Positions 23,353-33,692 of a stretch of DNA of 64,000 bases are shown here, in pieces. The notes under the pieces were generated by a model, which was not told the DNA's origin, did not search any database, and worked only from the letters and a program-made list of their open reading frames with translations. A program made the position numbers and the translations under genes. Numbering within the stretch: position 1 is the first letter of the stretch; every line of letters starts with the position of its first letter. Origin of the DNA: Coccinella septempunctata (taxonomy: Eukaryota > Arthropoda > Insecta > Coleoptera > Coccinellidae); the NCBI RefSeq assembly GCF_907165205.1, contig NC_058190.1, forward strand, positions 36,979,345-37,043,344. Direction: 5' to 3'.

Positions 23353-24565
23353 AAGGGTGGTCCAGATCGTAACTAAGAAATTTTAACCACGTATTCTACA
23401 TCAAAAATAAGCCCTAGTTTGTCATATAAACATATGTCGAGACATGTTTCCTTTCCGAGATACGAGGTGTTGAAATTATAGAAAAAAAAAATTTTATTAT
23501 TAACTCTCACACTGCTTGAAATATTTTTATGAAATTTGAGAAATAGGTTTTGAGCGTCAAGGAGCACTTTTTGCATAATATCATTTCTTTTTTATTCTAC
23601 CAGTGGCGTCCGTACTGCAGCGAGAATGAATATTTTCAGATAAAAAAATGATACGCCACTGGTTTTTCCGACAATAAAAATTACTACTTGAATCCTTATT
23701 TAATTTGGAGCAAATTCGGCCTCTTGACTTTTTGCTGTACGAGGCACCGTTTCCGGTTGAAAAAATAAAACACATTCTCATGCATAAAGAAATCGCCACA
23801 ATTTGATACATCAAAAATAGTCTTAGCACGGGTTTCATAAAGCTTGATCGGGGAATCAACGCTTGATTGACGAATAGACGTCAATTTGTTTTTAATCGAT
23901 AATTCAGTCATGATCATTCAGATTATCATTCTCGCATCAAATTAAGATGTTCCTACGTCCATTAAATTATTATCAATTGCTACTTCTTCGATATATTCAG
24001 AAATCAAAATGTTTCAGTGATTTCGTTTTAGAAATCGAGCAACTGTCAAATCGTTGATTGGACAATCAAAGTTTTTTGAAACCCGCTTATTATTATGTAC
24101 CTACCATATCAAATTTCGGTGATTTCTTCATGCATGAGAATGTGTTTTATTTTTTTAACCGGAAACGGTGCCTCGTACAGCAAAAAGTCAAGAGACCGAA
24201 TTTGCTCCAAATTAAATAAGGATTCAAATAGTAATTTTTATTGTCGGAAAAATCAGTGGCGTATCATTTTTTTATCTGAAAATATTCATTCTCGCTGCAG
24301 TACGGACGCCACTGGTAGAATAAAAAAGAAATGATATTATGCAAAAAGTGCTTCTTGACGCTCAAAACCTATTTCTCAAATTTCATAAAAATATTTAAAG
24401 CAGTGTGAGAGTTATTAATAAAAAACATATTTTTTTCTATAATTTTAACCTCGCAGAGGAAACATTTCTCGACATATGTTCATATGATAAACTAGAGCTT
24501 ATTTTTTATGTAGAATAAAATAAATATAAATAAAATTTCTTGGTTACGATCTGGACTACCCTGTA
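23353..24565. mobile_element. 1.2-kb palindromic foldback element
   Basis: The left arm begins AGGGTGGTCCAGATCGTAAC and the right arm ends GGTTACGATCTGGACTACCC. Inverted similarity runs inwards to roughly 23870 and 24045, leaving a ~175 bp spacer. Both arms carry the same CCAGTGGCGTCC ... CGCCACTGG mini-element. The reading frames at 23581-23859 (-) and 24095-24334 (+) are mirror images of each other and are not genes. Confidence 0.75.
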
Positions 24566-24724
24566 TTGAATGTTAGCACCCGCTATTGAGTTTTATTACG
24601 GTGACTTTATCAAAATTTGATAAAGCCCCTGTAAGTTTTATGTTTTCCCAGCTCCATCTAGCAGGCAATAATTCAACTCAATTCCCTCTCCATGACCCCT
24701 ATAACAAAGATGGTACTACATACA
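24566..24724. other. Short spacer
   Basis: Nothing recognised. Confidence 0.4.
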
Positions 24725-25711
24725 TACAGGATGACAATTTAAGAACTTGCCAGGCAAATTATGTCGCGACAAGGATGTTTTCAGAGAAAATGCTGGAACT
24801 GGAACAGGTCAATTTTCATTCGGAAGGGGACATATTTTGAGCAGAATTGTAAGCCGAAATCTCCTCAACCCTAGGTGTAGGGGCTATTATCCCTAAATTC
24901 TTAATAGGAAATAGGGGGTGAGCTATACCTGAATTAAAAGATCACTTGACTCTCTACATGAATACTATGGTTTGCAAATTTTTATTGATGACTTGAAGTG
25001 GTTACAGGAGGTGACAATTTGAAAACTTGCCGGGCCAATCATGTCTCGACAAGGATTTTTTCAGAGAAAATGCCGGAACAGGTCAATTTTTATTCGGAGG
25101 GGACATATTTTGAGCAGAATTGTGCGCCGAAATCTCCTCAATCTTAGGTGTAGAGACAATTGGAAGACAATATGTCCCTCTACATAATACTATTATCTTC
25201 CAATTGAGGTATATATAGCGCACCGTCTATTTCCTATTATGAATTTAGGGGTGATAACCCCCACACCTAAGATTGAGGAGATTTTGGCTTACAAATCTGC
25301 TGGAAACATGTCTCCTCCAAATAAAAATTGACCTGTGCCGGCATTTTCTCTGAAAACATCCTTGTCGAGACCAAAGATATTACACACATATCTTTGGTCG
25401 AGATATAATGGGCCTGGCAAGTTTTCAAATTACCAGCCCCTGTAACTACTTCAGGAACTAAATAAAAATTTGCAAACCATAGTATTCACGTAGAGGGTCA
25501 AGTGATCTTTCAATTGAATTATAGCTCACCCCCTATTCCCTATTGAGAATTTAGGGGTAACCCTACACCTAGGGTTGAGGAGATTTCGGTTACAATTCTG
25601 CTCAAAATATGTCCCCTTACGAATAGAAATTGACCAGTTCCAGCATTTTCTCTAAAATCATCCTTGTCGTGACATAATTGGAATGAAAAGTTTTCAAATT
25701 GTCACCCTATA
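24725..25711. mobile_element. Family E palindromic element, outer copy
   Basis: The left arm (ACAGGATGACAATTT, then AACTTGCCAGGCAAATTATG) is mirrored by the right arm ending AAATTGTCACCCTATA. The arms meet at a centre reading GAAGTGGTTA / ACTACTTC, into which a second copy is inserted at 25005-25442. The 24586-24840 reading frame is mostly inside the left arm and is not treated as a gene. Confidence 0.75.
25005..25442. mobile_element. Family E palindromic element, inner nested copy
   Basis: Starts CAGGAGGTGACAATTTGAAA and ends CAAATTACCAGCCCCTG, flanked by TA on both sides. Its arms contain the same blocks as the outer copy (TGTCTCGACAAGGAT, GAGAAAATGCCGGAACAGG). The insertion is exactly at the TA in the centre of the outer hairpin. 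Confidence 0.75.
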
Positions 25712-25982
25712 TAATAATAAACAGTGTGGTAGTGTGGTCCAACGAAAAATTAACACCTCGATTTTCCGGCTTTAAAAGGGAAATGTGGAAAATCCCTCGG
25801 ACCCGTCAATTTCTTATTCGAGAGGGAACGAATTTTCCGCTCTTTGCAGCCCCCTAACTGCAATCCCCTAACGGGGGGACCACAACCCCTTGATTTTGAA
25901 TAGGGATGAGGGATGTTGCGGTACCTCTTGTTGAAGATCTTATCAAGTACTATCTGAGACTAGAAAGGCCTCCTCAAGCTCT
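25712..25982. other. Unassigned spacer, G/C-run rich
   Basis: Contains AACGGGGGGACCACAACCCC near 25870; no gene. Confidence 0.35.
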
Positions 25983-26175
25983 TCATGGTACTCTTATTAT
26001 ATTCGGCATTGTGTCAACGAGGTTATCAATGCAATTTTGAGGAATTTTTTGCCAAATGTCCGTTAAAGCATGTCGGAGCAGGCTGTTGTACCTAATGTTT
26101 GCGGTGGGTCTGATAAACGGTGTAACTTCTGCGATATTCCAGAAATGAGTTTCATGAAATTTTTTCAAATTTTAT
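25983..26175 (-). pseudogene. Tc1-like transposase, C-terminal relic
   Basis: The minus strand reads LLRHALTDIWQKIPQNCIDN then LVDTMPNIIR, matching the AL-x-x-x-W-x-x-IPQ-x-x-I-x-x-L-x-x-(S/T)MP end of Tc1 transposases. Sequence just upstream in the protein is not recognisable. A related relic with the same final block is at 43490-44030. Confidence 0.6.
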
Positions 26176-28218
26176 CATTAAATGTTATGTTATGAGGACC
26201 ATATTTTGTGCGTGTGTATTACGCGTCTCTACGCGTCCACTTTTTTCTTGATCCGAATGAATGATAATCGTAAATATTAAATAATACGAGGTGTTACAAT
26301 CATGTCAGATCATGCAGCTCGATGTAACAAAAGATTCCAGTATGATAATTAGTATAGATATTTGAATACACAGAGTATTTTATTTCCAGAGGAGATGAGC
26401 TTAGGAAAGTCAAAATTGGAATTTGGATTCAATGAGTCAGTTGTGACTAATTTGTAATAAATACAAGTCCAAATTCCGTACTGCTCTTTCGACATCATAG
26501 ATAACCCAGAAGTGTAAAGTGTAATAAAATTTGGACCTTGCACCTTGCACCAAAAAACTTTGCAACTTTTCACTTAGATCTTTTGTCATATTCGTCCTAT
26601 CTGAAAGAAAGAATAGCTTTTCACCTTTCAAAAGACTTTTAACTTTGCTTTTTTCCTTTCTGCATCTTTTTGAGCAAAGTAATTTATTTGAAAAGTGAAA
26701 ATTTTCAGATTATAGTAACAGGTTCTGGTGCATTGAACACACGGGTTGTCACATTTTTTCTTCACCAGATTACCTATCTTAAAATCAATCAATTCTCAAT
26801 CGGCTCTCAGAGGAGTCTAAAGAAGGAATCGAAGTAGGTATGTAATTGAAAAAAACTTTCTTCTACATTTTGTGCTCGTCCAAAGCTGTACAAGCACAAA
26901 AAATATGCCCCATATTCAGGTACGGTACTGTTTAGTTTTCAATTTACATTCGAGGCATGTTTCTGACATTCGTCAATAATCGATTCGGCAAGAACGTGCG
27001 TACAAGGGGTGGGTAAATCCCGGAAATAGAATTAACCCTGTTCGGATTCAGAATGTTCAGACACTTGATGCATTTCCGGCAGTCTGATATTTAAGTGGGG
27101 TATATACACACGGAATGAATAATTTGATTTACTCTTCACCCCGTACATAACAGCATAACTTGATTATTGACTTATTGCTATTGTATGGGGCGGGTTCGTA
27201 ATTTCGATGGAGACAGAAGGGATACAAATTAGGGGTATGTGTGATTCAAATTAGCCTCGGGAATTATCGTGTTATGGGGATGATATTGTGCAAATCAGGT
27301 TATGTTATCGTAGGAAATTTTTACAGATATTTTGAAGGTGGTAGTTGGTTTCATTGTTTGTTTATTGAGTTGTTTGCACGTGGGTACTAGAAATGTTGGT
27401 TTCGGGCTGATTTTCACCGTTCTTGAACATATAGGAAAGGATCTGGAGAGTTTAAACCTATGGCACTTCAATTCAGAGGCCAAATGGAAATTTAATTAGT
27501 ATATACACTAGATTTTATTGTTTCAATTGCTTCAGTAATCACCCAATAAGACTATTCTAGGTTTTCCTCCGAGAGTTTTCAGAATATGTAGGTAGGTACG
27601 TACTTGTAGTTCTGGTGCTATATCTGCTGAGCAAATCTACTTCAAAGTTGCATTGCACGACGTGCAAAAAGCGTTTATATTTATAATTGAATCCTACTTC
27701 AGAAGTTGGGGGAAAATGGAGAGCGAATGGTAATATTCTATTGATAAATGCTTCAGTGTCTTCAGGATCGAGTATCCAAATGTTGTGGATTATTGATCTT
27801 TCCAGAGTACTGTTTCGCAATATGGTAGCGTTTTGACCGTTTTCCGTGAATTAGACAGTGCTCGAAGAAGAGAGGAAATGGTCGATCAAAAAAGAGAACT
27901 GAAGAGTGAATCAACAATGTTGAAAAATGTGATTTTACAGTTTTCATCTCAACTGAAAACTATGGATCAATTTGTTTGTCTGATGAAGCCTGCTTTCGTT
28001 CCTCTGGATATATCTATCTACTCTCAAAATATGAGGATGTGGAACAGCCAAAAACCAGAACATTTTTCGTTGAAACACCATTATAAAAAAAATGCAGTTC
28101 GGTTTGCTATAATCAGTCAGATGAATTGCAAAACCTTTTGTCTTAATTGAACTTAAACAGCAGAACTTTAAGTACCATAGACTTAGTAATATGTCTATGT
28201 TAAGTACCCATACCGGTA
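26176..28218. other. Unassigned spacer (~2 kb)
   Basis: No supported gene. Open frames at 27557-27820 (-) and 27833-28150 (+) lack recognisable motifs and overlap in part on opposite strands. Confidence 0.4.
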
Positions 28219-29863
28219 TATTCGGGTGACTTGGGACAGTCCTGTAACTTGGGACAATAACCTCCCTTGCAGATTTCTTTGTTTCTTACCATTTATGATT
28301 GAAGGGACAAACTTATAAGATTGTGTAGCGTCTTTTCGGTTAGTTTAAAAATTAATTTCTGTTGAGTTTGCCGTGACCAGAACGTTTGAATTGACAGGAA
28401 AAATTAACGAATTCAGGAGAGTAAAAGCGCGTTTTTTATGGCCCTTATACTTTTGAGTGTCCTGTACATGTGTTTCACTTTGTATGTGTGTAATTTTTTC
28501 TGGATACGTGGGATATTGGGATATTAGATATGTCATGAAACAAGGTTGTTTACAAATCAAACGGCAACACGGATATCATTCATTTATTCTGTTGTTTCAT
28601 AAGATGATGGGACAATGCCGAATACATACAAGCGGCGCATTGGCAGCAGGAAATATGCCGATTTTTCGCAGGATATTATTTATTTACGTTATTTCCACAA
28701 AGAAATCACCAAAGAATGAAAGAAATCAAAGTTTCCTTGTTTTGTTTAGTTTTTTTTACATATGACCTGCAATATATTTACTTTCGCTGTGATAGGGGTT
28801 TATTATGTAATTTCCTTACCGAATTTCAACTATATAATCACAAATTCTAATTTTTCAAAACTATACACCGTCCCAAGTAACCTATTTCATCTGAGAGTTG
28901 AGAAATCAATAGATTTTAACTTGTGTCTCAAGCCTCCCAAATCGGTGGGAGACTTGGGACAAGTATATTTTTTTTTAATTCATATCCGAATTCTGGAGCA
29001 TGGTATATATCCTAATCAATAGTCTGAGTCCTTAAGCATATTTGAACTTCTTTCTCACATGAAAATAGGTCACCGTTTTCGAAACATGAAAAGTTGAATT
29101 TCAAAATCCGAATTCTGAAGCATGGTATACAGGGTCTTTCACGAGGAACCTCACCCATATTTATACGGGAAACTACTGAACGTATTTTCATGAAATTCAG
29201 CACTTATAAGTATTTCACGATGCTGATGAAATCTAAAATATTTTCAAGGCATGAGCACCTCTGGTTTTTCCGGAAATGACGTCAACTTCCGTTTTTCAAA
29301 TTAGAACACCATTTTTTTATTGCAGAAATAGATTCCTTAGAAAATTTCAAGTTATTTTGATGTAACATTTTTCAGTTTTGGTTGGAAAATTCTCTCTGAG
29401 CGGGAAAATTCGAAAAAAAAATCGAAAATAGAGCTCCGCTGAAACAAGAATAACTTCGAGGTTTTTGGATGGAAAATTTTCATTTTTGGGATTTTTCAAG
29501 ATGTAACATTGATGTATCCACTTTAAAAATCGAAATCGCGATTCATGATACAGGGGGTGAAAAAATCGCTTTCAAAGTTAGGGATGACAAAATCGTGAAA
29601 AATCAATTTTTTCAAATTAGAACCCCATTTTTTTATGGCAGATATTGAATCTACGTTAAAAAATAATGTGAGTGTATGCATCACACCCTTGCCCTAAAGT
29701 GGATATTTTCTGAGTTATTCACAAAAAACTGTTATCCCTGTATATCCTAATCAATAGTCTGAGTCATTAAGCATATTCGAACTTCTTTTTCAGATAAAAA
29801 TAGGTCACCGTTTTGAAAATATGACAAGTTGAATTCAACAATCGTCCCAAGTGACCCGAATCT
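28219..29863. mobile_element. Family C element, copy 2, with internal duplication and insertion
   Basis: Left end ATTCGGGTGACTTGGGACAG, right end GTCCCAAGTGACCCGAATCT, with the same blocks as copy 1 at 8381-8950. A ~115 bp block (CCGAATTCTGGAGCATGGTA onward to AAAAGTTGAATT) is duplicated at about 28988 and 29106. The second copy of that block is split by another element at 29128-29742. Confidence 0.65.
29128..29742. mobile_element. TA-target element nested in family C copy 2
   Basis: About 611 bp beginning CAGGGTCTTTCACGAGGAAC and ending GTTATCCCTG, flanked by TA. Removing it restores the host sequence GCATGGTATATCCTAATC seen in other copies. Tips share only CAGGG; no transposase. Confidence 0.65.
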
Positions 29864-30988
29864 GCGGTAGTCCTTTCATAGCTGAATTGACTTTTAATGC
29901 TTGACCAATTGGAAAGGTGGAAACAGAGCACATACAGCTGCAGAAATGATAGCTGCTCTAATGTATGTTTTTCAGGATCGGCTCATTGGTCACAATATTG
30001 AATTTTCTCCAAAATCGTATTATTTTACACCATGTGGCCTCATTTGAAGAATTCTAATTTTTCAAATACCTTATTCCTATTTGGACCAACTTTAGACTAA
30101 AATCATTGGAAAAATTCTTCAAATTAACAATGATCCTTTCATTTTGATTAACATTTTTGAGTCTGTCAGAAGAAGATGTGATAAGTGGTTGGGGCAGAAT
30201 GCAGAGAATAAAATAAGACGTTTACCTACATCAACTACTAAGGATATGCAAAACTCTGAAACATGCAACTAATTCTGATGACAAGCAGATAATTCAGTTT
30301 CTTTAGTTTAGTTATGGATTTACATTAGTAAATTAGTGAATTATATTGATTACCCTGAAATAAGTATAACCTTTTTCCATAATTAAGAGTTCAAATAACA
30401 TAATACTCGAATCATTGAAGATTCATGTCTCGAACGTATGAATATTATGTACATCGTTGGAAAAAATCAATAATGAATATAAATGAAAAATTGCCTTTCC
30501 ATACAAAATTACTATATACGGCCCACCTGACTACAAATGTTTTTGAACACACGTTAGATGACTGGAAAATGTAAGACATGACTTCTCATTATTTCCTCAA
30601 ACCTCCATAATCCGATTCATCGTTGTATGAGAGGAAAATGAGAATAAAAATCTTCGAGTCTGGTGGGCCGAAAACAAATCGAACTGTACAACAATGGAAG
30701 AGGAGTGATTGAAAAGAGGTTGATGCTTCATCGTCCCAGGGGGCTAACCAGGTGCTGTCTGCTTTCGACATCGAATTGGAGGCAGAACGAGGACCAGAGG
30801 GATTGAGTTCGGTGGCTGCCCGCTTGTCACTTACAGTCAATTAGAAAAGAGACGTCGGTTAACTTTACTCGCAAATTTTTAACAGTTGCGAAGAGTTTCG
30901 CCAAAGCAAAAAGTTAACATTACATGGATTTCGCTAACGAGGGTTCGATCGATAGGAATGTCCTTCGAGGAATTACAAGGCTCTACAG
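29864..30988. other. Unassigned spacer
   Basis: No supported gene. The minus frame at 30589-30840 looks mildly coding (GC-richer, serine-rich) but starts with TTG and has no known motif. Confidence 0.35.
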
Positions 30989-31638
30989 CAGTGGTTCTTA
31001 ACCTTTCAGTGATCAGGGACCATTTGACAAAATTGTTGTCTTGTCACGGACCACCAACTGTTCGGAGGTAATATTAAGTATGTAAATGTCAATTTTTGTA
31101 AACGAATAAACAAGGTTGTTGTAGTTATAAATTTGAATGAACGAAACACGCCAACAATCATTCAGAGCCAACAGTATTTAATATTTGTATTTTTAAACAG
31201 ACAAATATACAGAAACTTTATTATTTCAGTGCGATTTTTTTCACTGCATACTCTTCACCAATTTATTAATCCTTGGTTCAGTGCTAGATACTTAATGCTA
31301 AACTGGCATGTCGGCACTGGCATACAACCGATTTCGATGCTTGTTTTTAATTATCAGTAGAATCGAAAACCCCTGCTCGCATAAATATGTCGATGAAAAG
31401 AGGTAGCATTGGGGTCTAGTCTCCCCATTTTTTCTATTGAAGAAACCCAGTTCAATATAATATCCGTCATACTTTCGTTTTGGTGGCATTTTTCTAGAAA
31501 ACTAGTAGAAAATAATTGTTATCAATAAGTGCTCTTCAGTCTGGTTCAACCCTATGTCCTGTCGGATGGCTTCGCGGACCACTTCGGGTGCTTCCAGGGA
31601 CCACCAGTGGTCCGCAGACCACCGGTTAAGAACCAGTG
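30989..31638. mobile_element. Non-autonomous hAT element (650 bp) with 8-bp duplication
   Basis: Begins CAGTGGTTCTTAACC and ends GGTTAAGAACCAGTG, an inverted pair with one mismatch. It is flanked by a perfect 8-bp duplication CTCTACAG at 30981-30988 and 31639-31646. Eight-base duplication plus a CA(G/C)TG-type tip defines hAT. Subterminal GGGACCA and GGACCACC words recur near both ends. No transposase frame, so it depends on a partner element. Confidence 0.85.
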
Positions 31639-31646
31639 CTCTACAG

Positions 31647-32620
31647 GGTGTCGCGTTGCTGGTAGACCGTGAAACGAAATTCTCGAAATTGGTGAAGAGC
31701 CAGTCCTTTCTTCCGGAAAATACAGAAATTTCGGAATTGTTTACGATTACCAGTTGATATTTACAGAGAATGTATCATTACTGTTGAAAAATCCTGAGAC
31801 CAAAAGAAATTCTTTTTCCCCTTACAATTTTTTCCAATTCAGCTTAGTTGAAAAAATACAGGCTGTTGAAAATGTAATTGTTAGTTAGATCTTGCAAACT
31901 TCCTGAGTTGATTCAGATAAAATAGTTGTTGAGGTTTGTTGAATATCCTTTCCACGACAAGGAATAAAAATTTGATATTTGATTCGCATGTTGATATACC
32001 CTTCAAGAATAGGAATTCATAAAAATAATAATGATTGCCGTTATAAAAAATTATCAATGACGTGTAGGTTCATTTTTGGCCTCTGAGCACTTGTGGAATG
32101 ACAAATCAAGGTCTTTCAAATGTTACAGGAACTTCAATGTTCCTAAGCACAGTAAGAGATGACTTCTCCATGTACTAGATCTATGTACCTAGTAAAAGTT
32201 AACATCAAGATGCTTGTAAGGAAGAGTCAAACTTACTTGGGAGCACAAAGCACAAGCGTCAAAGATTAAAGTGGGCAATGAAGCAGGAATATTGTCGAGA
32301 TTAATGGCGATACTTAATCTTTACTGACTGAAAAACTCTACATAACTATACATATTTCAAAAGAAATATTGGTTTTTCTGGGAAAATACAACTTGACACC
32401 TGAAGATTTTTTTTGGGCAATGAGAATTTAGGATGGGATGATTTTCGAGATATAAATTGCTCTCTTATATTGCCAACTGTTGCCTTTTCTTTTCATAATG
32501 AATAAACTTTCTCTTGCAGTCTTGGCTGATTTCCGGATGGCATTCTGTTCTGAATAACAATATGGAGAAATAAAAGGACCATATATGTATATCATGTAAT
32601 GATATAATATAGGTCATATA
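31647..32620. other. Unassigned spacer
   Basis: No gene recognised. Confidence 0.4.
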
Positions 32621-33100
32621 ATATGGAAAACTCAATAAAATATTGCTGTGGCAAAAGATAGAGGGCGTTAAAGTTGAATTTTTTATAAGGGGACAGAATA
32701 ATATTTTCTTCGAAGTTCGAAAGTCCTTTATTAAAAGAATTAGAAAAGGCATAGAAGTCGGAGGAGGCCACGTAGAACATTTAATTTAAGTTTATTCTTT
32801 TTATGTTACATTTTTTTTAATTATGCTTTATCGTCGAAATAAATAAATTAAATAAATAAATTGTTGCTTCAAATCCCCTTCCCATGTTCGGAACTGTTCA
32901 AAATGTTTTTTTAAAAACGGATGAAAAAATATACAGTGAAATTATTTGCAAAAAGCGAAAAAAAAAATTCAACTTTAACGCCCTCTATCTTTTTCCACAG
33001 CAATATTTTATTGAGGTATATTTGGTCCTATCGCCATATTTTGGTCCAAACAATTTGCCCGTAGCCTATGTCCCAATAGTTATGAATCACCCTATATAAC
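32621..33100. repeat. Inverted repeat pair, probable decayed palindromic element
   Basis: About 55 bases near 32632-32690 (AATATTGCTGTGGC, then AGAGGGCGTTAAAGTTGAA) are inverted at about 32960-33015 (TTCAACTTTAACGCCCTCTA). The spacer is ~270 bp. A CACCCTATATAA tip lies at 33090. Confidence 0.6.
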
Positions 33101-33231
33101 CTAGGTGAGGTCTAGTCTTAACACAGTTCTCAGGGATAGAAAATTTTTATTTAACATGAAATTTTTTTTAAATACATGGTACTAGATTCTAGAACGTAAT
33201 ACTTTACTTCCAAAAAAGAGTTAGAGACAAC

Positions 33232-33447
33232 CTATGTATATTCTCCTATTCGTTCATTAATTCCAAAAATTAAATTCTTATAATCGATCACACTCGGAAA
33301 CCAAGAGCCCAGTTGTAATGAAGTAATGAGAAATAAAGAAAAATTTGAAAGCTTGTAATTTTCTGGCGAAGTGGCGTACGCCATGAATTGAAGAACAGGA
33401 CGTGATTTATTCGATGTACCGATATCGTCGTCATTCTCTATGGTCAT
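33232..33447 (-). CDS. Hypothetical 71-residue protein divergent from CERT
   Basis: ATG at 33447 (reverse) opens a 71-codon frame beginning MTIENDDDIGTSNKSRP and ending GINERIGEYT. The middle has a modest hydrophobic patch (FSLFLITSLQLGSWFPSVI) but no clear membrane or enzyme signature. It stands head-to-head with CERT, 245 bp between the two start codons, the geometry of a shared promoter. It could be a small single-exon gene, a first exon, or a chance frame. I do not recognise it. Confidence 0.3.
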   Translation of the reverse strand: MTIENDDDIGTSNKSRPVLQFMAYATSPENYKLSNFSLFLITSLQLGSWFPSVIDYKNLIFGINERIGEYT

Positions 33448-33692
33448 ACGTCAAATTTTATATCTGTCATTGTGTGACATGACAGCTGTCTGTCAGTTTG
33501 AACAAGCTGCGCAGTGCGCATGTATTACAGAAAATATGTCCGTTTTGATAAACATGTAGTAAATAAATTTATTTCTTATTAATCGTCGTGTTTAAACTTT
33601 AGGAAATATTGCTTTTAACATTATATTTAATTTTGCAATGTACTGGACGATTGGTGAATTTATTTGATCGTTACGATTAGCTTCAAATAGTG
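33448..33692. promoter_or_regulatory. CERT promoter and 5' UTR, possibly bidirectional
   Basis: The sequence just upstream of the CERT start contains GCGCAGTGCGCATG at about 33511-33524, resembling the NRF1/erect-wing palindrome GCGCATGCGC. It also has the symmetric GACAGCTGTC near 33480. Interpretation as a promoter is inferred from position and the site; the transcription start is not known. Confidence 0.4.
33638..33667 (+). other. Upstream ORF in CERT leader
   Basis: A nine-codon frame (MYWTIGEFI, then stop) starting 55 bases before the CERT ATG, in a different frame. It would be translated only if the leader begins upstream of 33638. Its effect is unknown. Confidence 0.35.

Noticed and set aside
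23581..24334. Paired ORFs with GNGASYSKKSR
   Set aside because: Mirror images of each other across the palindrome; not independent proteins.
27833..28150. 105-codon plus-strand frame
   Set aside because: Charged start but no family; overlaps a minus-strand frame and shows no splice signals worth calling.
8466..29022. ORFs MPNRYTSGAFAARNMPIFRR and the similar one near 28615
   Set aside because: Part of the family C repeat; frame is disrupted in the second copy.
30589..30840. Serine-rich minus-strand frame
   Set aside because: Starts with TTG, no motif, and no exon context that I could confirm.
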